Origin: Deroplatys truncata
Taxonomy: Eukaryota; Arthropoda; Insecta; Mantodea; Mantidae
Direction: 5' to 3'
Assembly (NCBI GenBank): GCA_030765065.1
Contig: CM060979.1
Location: 22,473,001 to 22,537,000, forward strand
Length of the DNA: 64,000 nucleotides
This document shows, piece by piece, positions 21,573 to 32,712 of this stretch (positions are counted from its first letter, which is position 1; every line of letters begins with the position of its first letter). A program made the position numbers and the translations under genes. The notes under the pieces are model-generated. The model was not told the origin of the DNA. It saw nothing but the letters and a program-made list of their open reading frames with translations, and searched no databases.

Positions 21573-22416
21573 TCTGATGTGTTACACTCACATGACTTTC
21601 TCTACTCTTGTAAAATCTATTTTTACAAACACCTATTCCGCATCTACATAATGTTAATCGAGATATCGAGATGTTAATCTTATTGCTAATTTTCTTGTAG
21701 ATGTAAGGGGAATTGGTAGGCTTTAAGCGATAGTCAAATACTTTAAGAGCTGGTTGCTATGTGGAGTATTCCATTCTCTTTGCATTACCAGGACAAAAAA
21801 TGAATAACAAATTTCCGTTTGAGAAAAAGTATAAGTATTGGAAAATTTAAGGGAATAACAAACAGTATCTCGAAAATGGTTCACTCAACAACAAAAATGT
21901 ATATGACATAAATTGTGTATTTTAACGCGATCTAAATTTTTGTGTAGTACAAGTTTGTCTATCTCTTATGGTTTACCAGTTATGCAAAAGTCGTTCACAA
22001 TGAAGAATGCTTTCGGAGACATTCCCAGAAAATTCGAGATATACATTTCATTTGTTATGAAAATATCTTAAACATATGACAGTTTAATCAAAATCGTTAG
22101 AGCCATTTTTGAGAAAATTAAAATTTTCGAAAAATGTTCCATGTAAAGGGTAATCAGGGGTGGGGGGATTTTCTTGAAAACCTTCGTGTCGCATTTCTGG
22201 AAGATACTGAACCTAAATACCAAGTTTGGTGTTTATCCGACTGTTTGTTTCTGAGTTATGCTGTTCACAGACAGACACACACGGACATGTTTCCAAAAAT
22301 GCTTTTTTTTTGGATTCAGGGGGTCTCAAAACATATATTTCCGGTGAAATCTCGGTATCGAATTTTTGGGTGGAATACAATACTTTCCCTATTTACTACA
22401 CGTAGTAGAGAAAGTA
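21573..22416 (-). mobile_element. HINE copy, full length
   Basis: The 3' end TCTGATGTG at 21573 is preceded by AAAAAT. The 5' end CGTAGTAGAGAAAGTA is at 22401-22416. The microsatellite is short (ACAGACAGACACACACGG, 22267-22284). Confidence 0.9.
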
Positions 22417-23024
22417 AAAATGGGGGGAGCTAAATGAGTAAATTCGTCATTCGAGTTTGAAAAGCTAAGCGGGCAACGTCCGGTAACCGAACAAGTACTC
22501 TGTAAAGATACCGAAGCAGTTTAGCCAACGTATTCGTGTTGCAAGTTTAAACTGAGCCACATCTGTACCTGAGCACATGGGAATCTCGACCTCAAGGAGA
22601 CAATCTCGTAGCCAAGTGGAACATTGTAATTACTGCCTGGTGTTGACGCTGCTGAAATCACAAAACCTCTCCCGCTTCAGGAGTAAAGCCTCAGGAATTT
22701 CGTAATTAGAGAGTGCGGAGAAACAATGCCCTGTCGTGGTGCCTGTTATTTCGAGAGGTCGAATGTCATACGGCTGTGGTTACACTTTCAGTCGATTGCT
22801 GCTGCCGTTCTTGTTTTAGCCCTAATGATTATTGTTGTCGTTATTCTTCAGCCCTGAGAACTTCGGCTGTTTAATGCTTTCGTTACGGATGCTACCTTCA
22901 TGTTGGCTTCGAATCCCATTTAGGGCGTAAATTGGGTAATCTACAGTGCTGCATCGAACGCAGCAGTGACAAACATCGAAACTATGTTCCAAAGAAAACA
23001 ACGTCCTGCAGCTCAAAACGTTTT
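22417..23024. other. unassigned stretch
   Basis: Mixed-composition sequence with no recognised gene or repeat. Confidence 0.45.
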
Positions 23025-23295
23025 ACTTCCTCTACCACGTACCCAGTAGTAGAAGAATTGCATTCCATCAAAAAGTTTAATTTCGATATTCCAAGAAAAT
23101 GCATTTTTTGAGGCCCCCAGAATATAAAGTCCATTTTTACGTTCTGGAAATATTTCGTTCTATTAAAACCTTTACATCGATATTTCACCAGAAATATAAG
23201 TTTTGAGGCTCCCAGAATTAAAAAAATACTTTATTTTCCCTACTACTTACCTATAGTTAAAGGAGGAATTATTAATTCCTAACAGAAAATTCAAT
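23025..23295 (+). mobile_element. HINE 5' fragments, old
   Basis: Two or three overlapping pieces of HINE 5' ends (TTACTTCCTCTACCAC at 23025, TTATTTTCCCTACTAC at about 23232), with GAGGCCCCCAGAAT and GAGGCTCCCAGAAT blocks. They look like tandem truncated heads. Confidence 0.6.
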
Positions 23296-23640
23296 ATCGA
23301 TGTTTAAAGCCCCTTGAAAAGGATGCTCTCTGGAAATTTCTCCATCCCCGGCTTTTGGCTGGTTGCCGGGCGTAAAAGGACCGCTCCTTTGGAACTTTTT
23401 TGTGGGATTGGGGGTCCCGGTCTGTCTGTCCGGCTGTCGGGGCGTTTCAATTTGAAAACTCAGGGACATCGTAATTGCTGTGCTGTCACTCCTGGTTCCG
23501 GCCGTCCAGTGTCTCCTATCACCTCCTCCTCCCTCCCGGGGGTGTCCCTTTGTGGGACATAGGTACAACATCCTCACTGGAACAGTGCCGTGTTCCCTCC
23601 GATAAACCGGGAAAAAACGGCTCCTGAATCAAAGAAGAGA
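23296..23640. repeat. GC-rich repeat-like block of unknown family
   Basis: A sharp rise in GC between AT-rich HINE pieces, containing GGGATTGGGGGTCCCGG and CTCCCGGGGGTGTCCC. The abrupt boundaries suggest an inserted element, but I see no other copy in this window. Open frames on both strands overlap and are probably incidental. Confidence 0.35.
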
Positions 23641-23687
23641 TCATTTTTACTTTCTCCACTAGTTATCTATAGTAAGTAAAGGAAGTA

Positions 23688-24601
23688 GGGAAACGGAGGG
23701 TAGTCCCACTCAGCAAGTAATGGCGCTCATGTAAGTATTTCGGTTTGGGTGAGAGTTTGGCTTGCTCAGTAGGTGCTGAAATTGTGTGGCAGTCTTTATA
23801 ACTTCGTAATGGTTTAATGGTGGATCCGGAGGGAGAGGTTTTGTTGTAAACCTGCAAAATATTTTCAGTAGGAATTTATTATACAAATCAACGTGAAGAA
23901 AACTAAAAGTATGTATTATCTATTATTTTCTGCACTTGACAGTTATTATGTTGATTTAGAGGATGCATACAACTTCCTATTAATATATTAAACAGAATCT
24001 AAAATTATATAACTTCTGCACTATAGGTAAAGAATTCCAACATGTCCATGGAGGGCATTGACGCTCAGGTGAGCAATGACCACTTCATCAAATGCTAACG
24101 TAAAGAAAACCAAAGAGCAAAAAGGGAGTTGTTTGAAAGTTCTTCAGAAGAAGATGTGGATGAAGAAGAGTTATGCAATAACGAACTAGACGACATCATG
24201 CCAAACCCGTTTGTTGATTGTGAAGAGAATGAAAATGAAGACATCTGTGCGGTGTGTGGAGTGTTTGGTCGAAACCGTGAAACCTGATTCCGATGTACCA
24301 TTGGTGCAAATTGGATCCATAAAGATTGTAGTGGGAATGATAAACCGCAAAATTATATATGTGATTTGTATTTCCATTGAGCGCAATTACCCCCAAGTAT
24401 CGGGCTATCCCTCTCATTGCATAGTTTTATTATTTATTTTTTGGTTCCTGCACTATAATGTTTTTCGAATAAAACTTGTTCATTCATATAAAAAGAGTGT
24501 TCAATGATTGTTTTGCCAGAAAACTGTATGTTTAAGCATATTTTGAGAAATGATTAGTAATTTTTCCTTACGTGAGCGCCATTACCCTTCCCTCCCCTAG
24601 G
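23688..24601 (+). mobile_element. pogo-like (Tc1/mariner superfamily) deletion derivative
   Basis: 914 bp flanked by TA on both sides (23686-23687 and 24602-24603) within a HINE whose empty site is known. Subterminal inverted repeats read GTAATGGCGCTCATGTAAG (23717-23735) and CTTACGTGAGCGCCATTAC (24567-24585), each outside-bordered by G-rich sequence. It carries only the tail of a transposase (24099-24380) and a later AATAAA near 24468. The catalytic core is deleted. A related end occurs at 39878 (GGGGTAATGCCGAACACTTA). Confidence 0.8.
24099..24380 (+). pseudogene. C-terminal PHD-type zinc finger tail of a pogo/Tigger-like transposase
   Basis: A 94-codon frame with one internal TGA at 24285-24287. 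It opens with a basic then acidic stretch (E-S-S-S-E-E-D-V-D-E-E-E), then I-C-A-V-C-G, F-R-C, W-I-H-K-D-C and Y-I-C-D, a Cys4-His-Cys-type finger of the PHD class. Insect pogo-like (Jerky/Tigger-type) transposases often end in such a finger, after an acidic linker. The internal stop replaces the expected Trp (TGG to TGA), and the final Cys of the finger is lost. The DDE domain is absent, so it is non-functional. Confidence 0.65.
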
Positions 24602-24685
24602 TATTGCATTCCACACAAAAATTCGATACCGAGTTTTAACCAGAAATACATGTGTTGTGGCACCCTGAAACCAAAAATGAAGCTT

Positions 24686-25480
24686 GATTACTTTGTCTAC
24701 TACTACCGGAAAAATATGAGACAGTTGGATGACTAAGTCTGATGACGCAAATTGCCATAGTAGCTCAGAGGTTAGAACAGTATAGCCTATGCCTGGCTAT
24801 GGCATAGTTTATACATTTATAATTGTAGTATTTAGTATAATCACTTTTGAATTTATGAAACAAATTACAGAACCTGATTTTAATATTGACATCCCTGACT
24901 AATATCTAGAATGTAGTAGTTAATTTGTAGGTATACTTGTCCTCGAGACCTGAATATCACTAGTTATGAGTAGGCAGAGACAGTGGCGTAGCCAGAAAAT
25001 GCATAGGGATTCATTTTTAAACTATTTGTATCAGTTCAAATGATAAATATGAATTAATCTTGAGTTAAAATATTTAAATAAATCGATTTTATACTCAAAG
25101 ATAAGGTGCAGCAATTGGAATTAAAATTAGGATAGGATGTTTTGTGTCTTCTAAGCGGTTAACGTGTTAACATGAAAATTAATGGCCATTGTGAAGTATT
25201 TTATATTACCGCTGCAGGCCATTTTATTTCACTACAAAATACGGGTTCCAGTTATTTTCTAAACTGGGAGATATTGCACTCGTTTGGAAACCACTCAAAT
25301 TTAGCACCAGAGCGAAAACATGACGCCGATTTGTTAAAATGGTTGTACTCGCGCCATCTAAAGTACAGTTTCTATTGCTGTCCCTTTGGCGGTATTGTCC
25401 AAGACATGCGGTATTTTTTCTATTAATTTCTACACTTTTTTAGCAAACGATTCATTAGCTATACCTCTGGACAGAGGGGC
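24686..25480. other. unassigned stretch with a tRNA-like A box at 24762-24790
   Basis: TAGCTCAGAGGTTAGAACAG at 24766-24785 fits a tRNA A box and D arm, but no B box follows at the right spacing. It may be a truncated SINE head. The rest is anonymous. Confidence 0.4.
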
Positions 25481-25640
25481 TCGTAGTTACTGAAGTACAT
25501 AATTGCATATAGACCATAGTGGGTCCTTTGTGCTTCCAACGTGACCGCTGGGTGTGAGAGATGAAAGGAGACTTGAAGGGTTACCAGATCCGGACGACGA
25601 TGTGCACTAGCAAGGGCAGAGTGCCTAACGATTCCAACAT
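25481..25640 (+). repeat. dispersed repeat R3, fragment
   Basis: Weak match in order to 57690-57850 and 40720-40850 (GTGGGTCC.., GAGACTTGAAGG, GCAGAGT.CCTAACGATTCC). Confidence 0.35.
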
Positions 25641-25965
25641 GGCACCAATCCTATTGTCGGTTAGTCCTGCTTACCAAACGCAACGTGGGGGTTCTGGGAA
25701 TGAAGGGGACCCTAGTAGAGTATAAATTTCACCGTCCTATCGCAACGCACCAATCTCCGTCATCTGGTCCTAAAACCCTGAAACAGATGAAATAGAGGTA
25801 AAAGTAAATTATGGATACACGAAACGATGGGTAGGAAATACATACTAGAAGGGAAACCACCCCAGAATTAATCCACCGACCTGGGGAAACCACGAAAATA
25901 AACTATGGTCAGAGTGGCCAGCCCAAGGGGAATCGAACCGGGGACTGCAGTTATTGGGAACGTCG
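25641..25965 (-). mobile_element. tRNA-derived SINE, S2-related
   Basis: In reverse complement the head has GGTTCGATTCC (perfect B box, about 25935-25945). The core GGTTTCCCCAGGTC and then CTGTTTCAGGGTTTTAGG (25766-25783) follow, shared with S2 at 31480-31500 and the copy at 62250. Boundaries are approximate and the A box is weak. Confidence 0.6.
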
Positions 25966-27246
25966 CTATGCAATATCATAATTTCTTGCACAACAAAATC
26001 CTCCCAGTTTTCACCAAGAAATATATGGGAAAGAGAATAAGTAATATGTAAAGAATATATGTAGATACTGAGGTGAACAAATAATTTATCTTTATAATGA
26101 TAATTTATCTAGTTTTAACAAGAAAAGTTTCTAACCTGGGAAACTAAATATAGGTTCTAAAGCAACGTAATCGTATAGAGTTAACCGTGTACTCACATCA
26201 ACCAGTGAAAGCAAATAAAGTATACCAATCGTTCATCTACTTTGGTTTTATATATACGAACTTTTTCATTTAACTTTAACATTTAAATTTTACATTTTGA
26301 AAAAAATCTCATGTCTGTATTTGAACTACGATTAAATTGTTCTTATAAATTCAAACAAATTAGTATTGAGTCATCTTTCAATGCATTAATGTTCATAATG
26401 TTTTGCAAACTTCTTATATATTTTATAAAGAAATGTGTGTTTAACTAATATGTTTCGATAAAAGTTGTTTGCTTTTATGAGTAAAACTGAAGTATGTTTT
26501 AAAAAATTGGAGTTCCGTTTAAATGTGAGCGGACTATAAAATGACCTTGAAAATACGCACTAAATGAAATATAATTAATATTGCTACATGCTTGGTAGAG
26601 GGCCCAAACATTCATATAAAAATTAAATTAATTTTGAGTACCCAGCACGTACATTGAGGGGTCGTACACATACAGCGTACACTTACCTGGCTGCGGAGGA
26701 CCAAAACGTGGTGTGGAGGTTAAAGGAAGGCGTGGGTTTTTACTGCACAGAATCCATAACACAAATCTACTCACACATTCCTAGATTTATTTCCCTACCG
26801 TTTGGGGTTCCTACAATATTAAAAATGGAAGGTGGGAGGAGACGTCTACCAATCCAAAGCCCGGCTTACACACCCGAACCGTTCCTCACGGAATCTTTAC
26901 TGAGAGTGACGCTATCCCCCACTACTCGTGGCTAGCAAAGCTGCCAGCCAAGAGTGACATAAACAACAATGTAGAACAATAATGTAACCCCCCAAATTAT
27001 TAATACGCCACCATATCGTTTTTTTCCTCAAATGAAGAATAAATTGTTTCCCTGAAAACGTGTTGCTTTTCTATATAATCAGCTGGAAAATTTACCTTCT
27101 GTATATTAAAATCCAAGTGTCAGCACAGTTTGAAAAATCTCTGAATACAAACGCTTACAGACGCGGAAAGTCAAGTAGCTGTTTTTGTGCTAAATGAAGT
27201 CAACAGAAGCATTTATTGAAAACTGCCTTGTATGGAGTGTAAGAAT
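25966..27246. other. unassigned stretch; moderately GC-rich block at 26650-26960
   Basis: Mostly AT-rich. 26650-26960 is noticeably richer in GC and has a 93-codon open frame but no family resemblance. It may be an unrecognised repeat. Confidence 0.4.
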
Positions 27247-27725
27247 TAAAAAAAGACAATGTGTTACATTCACATGACTTTCTCTACTCACTTCTCAAAA
27301 ATGTTCTTGTTCTTCTATCTACTTGTAGTTAATCGAGATTAACTTTCGTTACACATTTAAACATTTTTTGTAGGCATAAGAAGAATATAGTGGGTTAAAA
27401 CAAAAGTCAGGCTTTTAAGAAGTGGGACACTATGAGATGGCTTTGAAATTCTATTCTCTTTGCATAGCCAAAAAGCGAATAGGGGCCCACAGCTTTAAAA
27501 AGAATAAGTATTTATAAATTCAAAACAATAACCAAGACATTCTAGAATATGGCATTTTATTATCATCTAAGTATCTTAAATATAAGGCATTTAAATCGTT
27601 AGAGCCATTTTTGAGAAAACTAAAAATATTGAAAAAAGACCATGTAACCGGTAGTATAGTTTGGGGGATTTTTTTTAAAAATAATGTCGCATTCTTGAAA
27701 TATTCTAAACTTAATCCTCTAACGC
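27247..27725 (-). mobile_element. HINE copy, 5'-truncated
   Basis: Keeps the 3' end (GTGTTACATTCACATGAC followed by TTTCTCTACTC) and about half of the body. It stops near 27725, before the microsatellite. Confidence 0.75.
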
Positions 27726-28102
27726 ATGAATTATTTTTACATATGCCACTCTTCTTCTAATTCCTAAGCCGGTGCTCCGTCATAGGCACCTTAATGGAAG
27801 CAATTCGAATAGGTTAAGGCGAGACCACCTGGAGACCATTCATTTAAAGCCGAACATCATGAGTTCGTAATCCCAGTGATTGCAGTCAAACGTGCCTGTG
27901 GTAAAGGATGGGGAAGGCCCACGTAAAATAGCTGGCGTGACGGTATGTGTGGCTGAGGACAGAGTTACATTTTATTTTTCTTTCTATTCTAAAAAACGCT
28001 ACAATCGTATTGAAATAAATTAATTTGTGTTGCACAGCAAGCTACAAATACTTGTATTATATGCTTAAAGACCAGTATAGTATGAAAATAACCAAAAAAA
28101 AA
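27726..28102. other. unassigned stretch, possible old SINE
   Basis: 27780-27960 contains GAGTTCGTAATCCC, a B-box-like string, in a compositionally distinct block. The A box is unclear. Confidence 0.3.
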
Positions 28103-28987
28103 TCTGATGTGTTACACTCACATGACTTTCTCTACTCTTGTACAAACTATTTTTACAAACGCTTATTCTCCATATGCTTCATGTTAATGGAGATATCAAG
28201 ATGTCAATCTTATTGATAATTTTCTTGTAGATGCAAGGGGAATATGGTAGGTTTTAAGCGATAGTCAAATATTTTAACGCTGGTTGCTATGTGGCGCATT
28301 CCATTCTCTTTGCATGTCCAGGACATAAAAAATGAATAACGAATTTGAGAAAAAGTATAAGTATTGGAAAATTTAAGGGAATAACAAGCAATATCTCGCA
28401 AACGGTTCACTCAACAAAAGAAATGTATATGACATAAATTGTGTATTTTAACGCGATCTACATTTTGCGTGTTGTAAAATTTTGTCTATCTCTTATGGTT
28501 TACCAGTTATGAAAAAGTCGTTCATAATGAAAAATACTTTTGGAGACATTCCCAGAAAATTCGAGATATACATTTTATTTGTCATGACAATATCTTAAAC
28601 ATATGATATTTTAATTAAAATCGTTAGAGCCGTTTTTGAGAAAATTAAAATTTTCGAAAAATGTTCCATGTAAAGGGTAGTCTGGGGTGGGGGGATTTTC
28701 TTGAAAACCTTCGTGTCGCATCTCTGAAAGATACTGAACCTAAATACCAAGTTTGGTGTTTATCCAACTCTTCGTTTTTGAGTTATGCTGTTCATAGACA
28801 CACAGACACACAGACATACAGACACACAGACAGACACACAGACAGACACACACACGGACATGTTTCCAAAAATGCTCTTTTTGGATTCACTGAGTCTCAA
28901 AATATGTATTTCCGGTGAAATCTCGGTATCGAAATTTTGGGTGGAATACAATACTTCCCATACTTACTATACGTAGTAGAGAAAGTA
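28103..28987 (-). mobile_element. HINE copy, full length, tandem unit 1
   Basis: The 3' end TCTGATGTG at 28103 follows a run of nine A. The 5' end CGTAGTAGAGAAAGTA is at 28972-28987. The microsatellite at 28796-28855 mixes CACAGA and CAGA units. The next copy follows with no spacer. Confidence 0.9.
28796..28855. repeat. (CACAGA)n microsatellite in a HINE
   Basis: CA tract punctuated by GA, inside the HINE. Confidence 0.9.
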
Positions 28988-29467
28988 AAAATGAATAACG
29001 AATTTGAGAAAAAGTATAAGTATTGGAAAATTTAAGGAAAACACAAGCAATATCTCGAAAACGGTTCACTCAACAAAAGAAATGTATATGACATAAATTG
29101 TGTATTTTAACACGATCTACATTTTTTGTGTAGTAAAATTTTGTCTATCTCTTATGGTTTACTAGTTATGCAAAAGTCGTTCATAATGAAGAATACTTTT
29201 GGAGACATTCCCAGAAATTTCGAGATATACATTTTATTTCTCATGACATTATCTTAAACATATGATATTTTCATCAAAATCGTTAGAACCATTTTTGAGA
29301 AAATTAAAATTTTCGAAAAATGTTCCATGTAAAGTGTAGTCTGGGGTGGGGGGATTTTCTTGAAAATCTTCGTGTCGCATCTCTGGAAGATACTGAACGT
29401 AAATACCAAGTTTGGTGTTTATCCGACTGTTAGTTTTTGAGTTATGCTGTTCACAGACAAACACACA

Positions 29468-29536
<69 letters not shown>

Positions 29537-29674
29537 ACACACGGACATGTTTCCAAAAATGCTTTTTTTGGATTCAGGGGGTCTCAAAACATGTATTTCC
29601 GGTGAAATCTCGGTATCGAATTTTTGGGTGGAATGCAATACTTCCCCTACTTACTATACGTAGTAGAGAAAGTA
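28988..29674 (-). mobile_element. HINE copy, tandem unit 2, 3' end missing
   Basis: Starts at interior sequence AAAATGAATAACGAATTTG, which in unit 1 lies near 28330, so about the last 225 bases of the element are absent. It ends with CGTAGTAGAGAAAGTA at 29674. Otherwise it is nearly identical in order to unit 1, with a much longer CA tract (29459-29550). Confidence 0.85.
29459..29550. repeat. (CA)n microsatellite, longest in window
   Basis: About 90 bases of nearly pure CA inside a HINE copy. Its near-identical tandem neighbour has a shorter mixed tract at the same place. Confidence 0.95.
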
Positions 29675-29734
29675 ATACTGTTGAAACATTAATAAACTTT
29701 GATTGAACATATTTGTTGCCTAAGGGAAACTTTT

Positions 29735-29901
29735 GTTTTTGAGTTACTCCGTTCACACACATGCAAATATACGGGCGTTTTTCCAAAAACGGTTTGGTTT
29801 GGGAGCCTCAAAACGTGTATTTTCGGTAAAATCTCCATAAGTATCTTTTGGTGTAATACAAGAGTTCCTACACTTACTGTGAGTACGTGGTAGAGAAGGT
29901 A
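29735..29901 (-). mobile_element. HINE 5'-end fragment
   Basis: GAGTTACTCCGTTCACACAC, then GGGAGCCTCAAAACGTG and GTACGTGGTAGAGAAGGTA. Only the 5' 170 bases remain, diverged. Confidence 0.7.
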
Positions 29902-30176
29902 AAAATTGTTGTGTTGGGATAGGAGGAAGATTAGAAGGGTTAAGTTTGGATGCGAGAGGAGCAATTAGGTAACACGTACAAGCCACAAAACCGCGTGTGA
30001 ACATGGTGTTGTGTTTCCGCAGCCAGCACACACCACAGCGGCTGGCCAGCAATCCTGCTGGACTTGTCGATTAGTTCCATACACTCACTCCCGCCTCTAC
30101 ACCACTTCTCCGATAGAGAGACGGTGTAAGATTCAGGAGTTCTCGCCGAGTCACGCTTCACAAATCCTCGCCTTCT
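29902..30176. other. unassigned short stretch
   Basis: Sequence between two HINEs. No gene is recognised. Confidence 0.4.
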
Positions 30177-31009
30177 TACTTTCTCTACTACGTATAGAAG
30201 GTAGCGGAAGTATTGTATTCCGCCCAAAAGTTCGATACCGGGATTTCACCGGAAATATATGTTTTGAGACCCCCTGAATCCAAAAAAAAAAGAATTTTTG
30301 GGAACATGTTCGTGTGTGTGCGTGTCTGTGTGTGTCTGTGAACAGCATAACTCAGAAACGAACAGTCGGATAAACACCAAACTTGGTATTTAGGTTCAGT
30401 ATCTTCCAGAGATGCGACACGAAGGTTTTCAAGAATATCCCCCCACCCCAGACTACCCTTTACATGGAACATTTTCGAAAATTATAATTTTCTCAAAAAT
30501 GGCTCTAACGATTTTGATTAAAATATCATATGTTTAAGATATTTTCATGACATATCTCGAATTTTCTGGGAATGTCTCCAAAAGTATTCTTCATTGTGAA
30601 CGAGTTTTGCATAACTGGTAAACCATAAGAGATAGACAAAATTTTACTACACAAAAAATGTAGATCGCGTTAAAATACACAATTTATGTCATATATATTT
30701 TATTTATTTCATGAACCATTTTGAGATATTGCTTGTTATTCCCTTAAATTTTCCAATACTTATACTTTTTCTCAAATTTGTTATTCATTTTTTTTGTCTT
30801 GGTAATACAAGGAGAATGGAATACTCCACACAGCAACCCGCTCTTAAAATATTTGACTATCGCTTAAAGCCTAGCAATTCCCCTTGCATCTACAAGAAAA
30901 TTAGAAATAAGATTAACATCTCGATTAACATGAAGCATATGGAGAATAAGCGTTTGTAAAAATAGTTTGTACAAGAGTAGAGAAGGTCATGTGAGTGTAA
31001 CACATCAGA
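30177..31009 (+). mobile_element. HINE copy, full length
   Basis: Starts TTACTTTCTCTACTACG at 30177 and ends ACACATCAGA at 31009 before eight T. It has a short GTGTGTGCGTGTCTG tract near 30312. A second HINE head follows 8 bases later. Confidence 0.9.
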
Positions 31010-31017
31010 TTTTTTTT

Positions 31018-31162
31018 ATTTTCTCTACTATATGTACAAAGTGGCTTCGATACCGATGTTTTACTAGAAATGCACGTTTTGAGGCCCCAGAACCTAAAAT
31101 ACATTTCTAGAAAAAGATCCGTGTGTTTATCTGTGAACAGTATAACTCAAAAACGAAAGGTT
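31018..31162 (+). mobile_element. HINE head, tandem, 3'-truncated
   Basis: ATTTTCTCTACTATATG, then GAGGCCCCAGAACC and GAACAGTATAACTC. Only the 5' 145 bases are present, head-to-tail after the copy ending at 31009. Confidence 0.7.
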
Positions 31163-31189
31163 AGTTATAGAAATAGGTATAGGTTACAG

Positions 31190-32010
31190 AACCGAGAGAG
31201 GAGAGAGATCTGGCGCACTACGACCTACTTAGATCTATTGTGGCTACTAGCCCCAGGAGGATGGGATGATTGAAGGAATCACAGGAGGCTGCAGACTGAG
31301 AGATGTGGCGCCGCGGTAACGTGTGCGACTCGCATTCGGGAGTCCCGGGTTCGAAATCCCCGGTGACCGCCCACACTGACCCATGTGTTTTTTCGTAATT
31401 TCTCCGGGTCTTCAGGCGAATGCTGGGGTAGTTCAGCTTCTACCACGACTCTCCTGCCCCTCATTTCCTGTAAACATCGTCTTGTTATCTTTTCAGGGTT
31501 GTAGGACCAGTCGACGGTATTTGGCTGGTTCGGCCGGATGGTGGGTGTGCCTCTGTAGAGGTTCGTTCTAGAAAAAGCTCAGAGACTCGAGGCCTAGGGT
31601 GCGGGCGTTTAATCTGGAAACATTAGGGACCCCCTCCATGCTTGCACCCGTCGTCATTCAGATCTGACCGCCCTTCGCGTCTCTCTCTCATATCCCTTCC
31701 TCCCCGGGGCCACGGTAGAAGCAAAAGGGACCAGATGCCTGCGTACGGTGTTCTGCCCCAGTTTTGGGGTCCCCCCGTCCGTCACTACCTTTACCATTTT
31801 TGTTTACCAAACAGGTCACATAGACGCGCGAAAGTCCCTAACAGTTCCAGGCTCCAACACCTGTCCCACTGCTGGAGCTGCCGAGAGAGAGAGAGAGTGA
31901 TGGGCGATTCGTCGACCATGCAGGCTTCTAACGCCCTGAGGAAGCATCCACGTCATCTATCCGGCACCCGCATACGCTACGAAACCTAGAAGCACACCAG
32001 AATCGAATGA
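31190..32010 (+). repeat. dispersed repeat R3 split by a SINE
   Basis: 31190-31294 and 31801-32010 together follow the order of 57690-57970: CGCAC/GTRCGACCTAC, CCCC.GGAGGA, GGCTGCAG, ACAGGTCACA, GTTCCAGGCTC, CCCACTGCTGGAGCTGC, CCGGCACCCGC. The SINE at 31295-31800 interrupts between GGCTGCAGACT and ACAGGTCACATAG. The nature of R3 is unknown. Confidence 0.55.
31295..31800 (+). mobile_element. SINE family S2, long copy
   Basis: The tRNA-like head has GGTAACGTGTGCG and B box GGTTCGAAATCC (31348-31360). A core (TCTCCGGGTCTTCAGGCGAATGC in part, then TTTTCAGGGTTGTAGGACC) and a long 3' region shared with 18300-18500 follow. It lies within R3, whose two halves flank it. About 505 bp is long for a SINE. 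The 3' end is approximate and a target duplication is not clear. Confidence 0.65.
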
Positions 32011-32567
32011 ACCGAAATGATGGAAAGGAAGTCGTGATAGATGAGAAACCACCCAGCCTTCACCTATCGACCAGACAAAACTACGAAAACCCCAAGGTTA
32101 TACACAGTGCGCGGTGCGGCGATCACCTCCTTCGTCCGTTGCTGTTAGGCTTACCTTGATGCTTCTCCCGTTGGTTACAGAAGTTCACAGTGTGTTGGTT
32201 CTCTTCAATTTTATCCTCGGCTAGCTGCAGTAGTTTTCTTTAAACTATATCGGAGCATGGACTTATCCTCGGCAAAGGAAAGCGTAGATCTCGGGTGGTG
32301 ATATAGGAAGACATAGACGTGCTTTGTTTATGAAAAGATGACACTGCCGTTTCTCTTTATTTAATTAACACTCGTAGTATACAACACTGGTATTGTCGCC
32401 GTAAAATACTGTCCATCGCTGTTAAACTACGGCGCGAATGTGACACGAAGTTTAAATATGCTTATTATCTGTTTACGAGTAGCGGATCTTAGGTGTGTTT
32501 CTAAAACTGTCTTGATTCCCTTTTTGGCGCGATATCTCACACATCCTGCAGCATCTCTCCCTGACCA
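32011..32567. other. unassigned stretch, SINE-core remnant at its start
   Basis: 32030-32105 in reverse complement resembles the SINE core (TGGGTGGTTTCTCATCT). The rest is anonymous. Confidence 0.35.
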
Positions 32568-32712
32568 CACATGACAAAAACTGTCTAACAAACTGCAATG
32601 CTAAAACTCCATGACAAAACTGTCTTGCTAAAACTGCCTTGACAAAACTGCCCTGCTAAAAATCCATGATAAAACTGTCTTGACCAAAACTGCCTTGACA
32701 AAACTGCCTCGA
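32568..32712. repeat. minisatellite, unit about 15-17 bp
   Basis: About nine imperfect repeats of (T)GACAAAACTG(T/C)CTTG and the variant GCTAAAACTGCCTT, arranged in tandem. Confidence 0.85.

Larger units (their letters stand above)
23644..24685 (+). mobile_element. HINE 5' fragment split by a pogo-like transposon
   Basis: The HINE head runs from 23644 (TTTTACTTTCTCCACTAG) to GGAAGTA at 23687 and resumes at TATTGCATTCCACAC from 24602. Other copies read GGAAGTATTGCATTCC without interruption, so the 914-bp insert at 23688-24601 duplicated TA. The HINE is truncated near 24685. Confidence 0.8.

Noticed and set aside
28661-28918. A recurrent open frame (F-H-V-K-G-x-L-G-W-G-D-F-L-E-N) in many HINE copies
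   Set aside because: It appears in copies at 22134, 28661, 30188, 38352, 41520 and others because the copies are related. It runs through the microsatellite, has no domain, and is broken in older copies. I see it as non-coding sequence that happens to be open.
29412-29663. Threonine-histidine repeat protein
   Set aside because: The Thr-His run is a translated CA microsatellite in a HINE.
32568-32712. CRISPR-like array of spaced repeats
   Set aside because: Units are adjacent and imperfect with no unique spacers of constant size, and the setting is an insect genome. It is a minisatellite.
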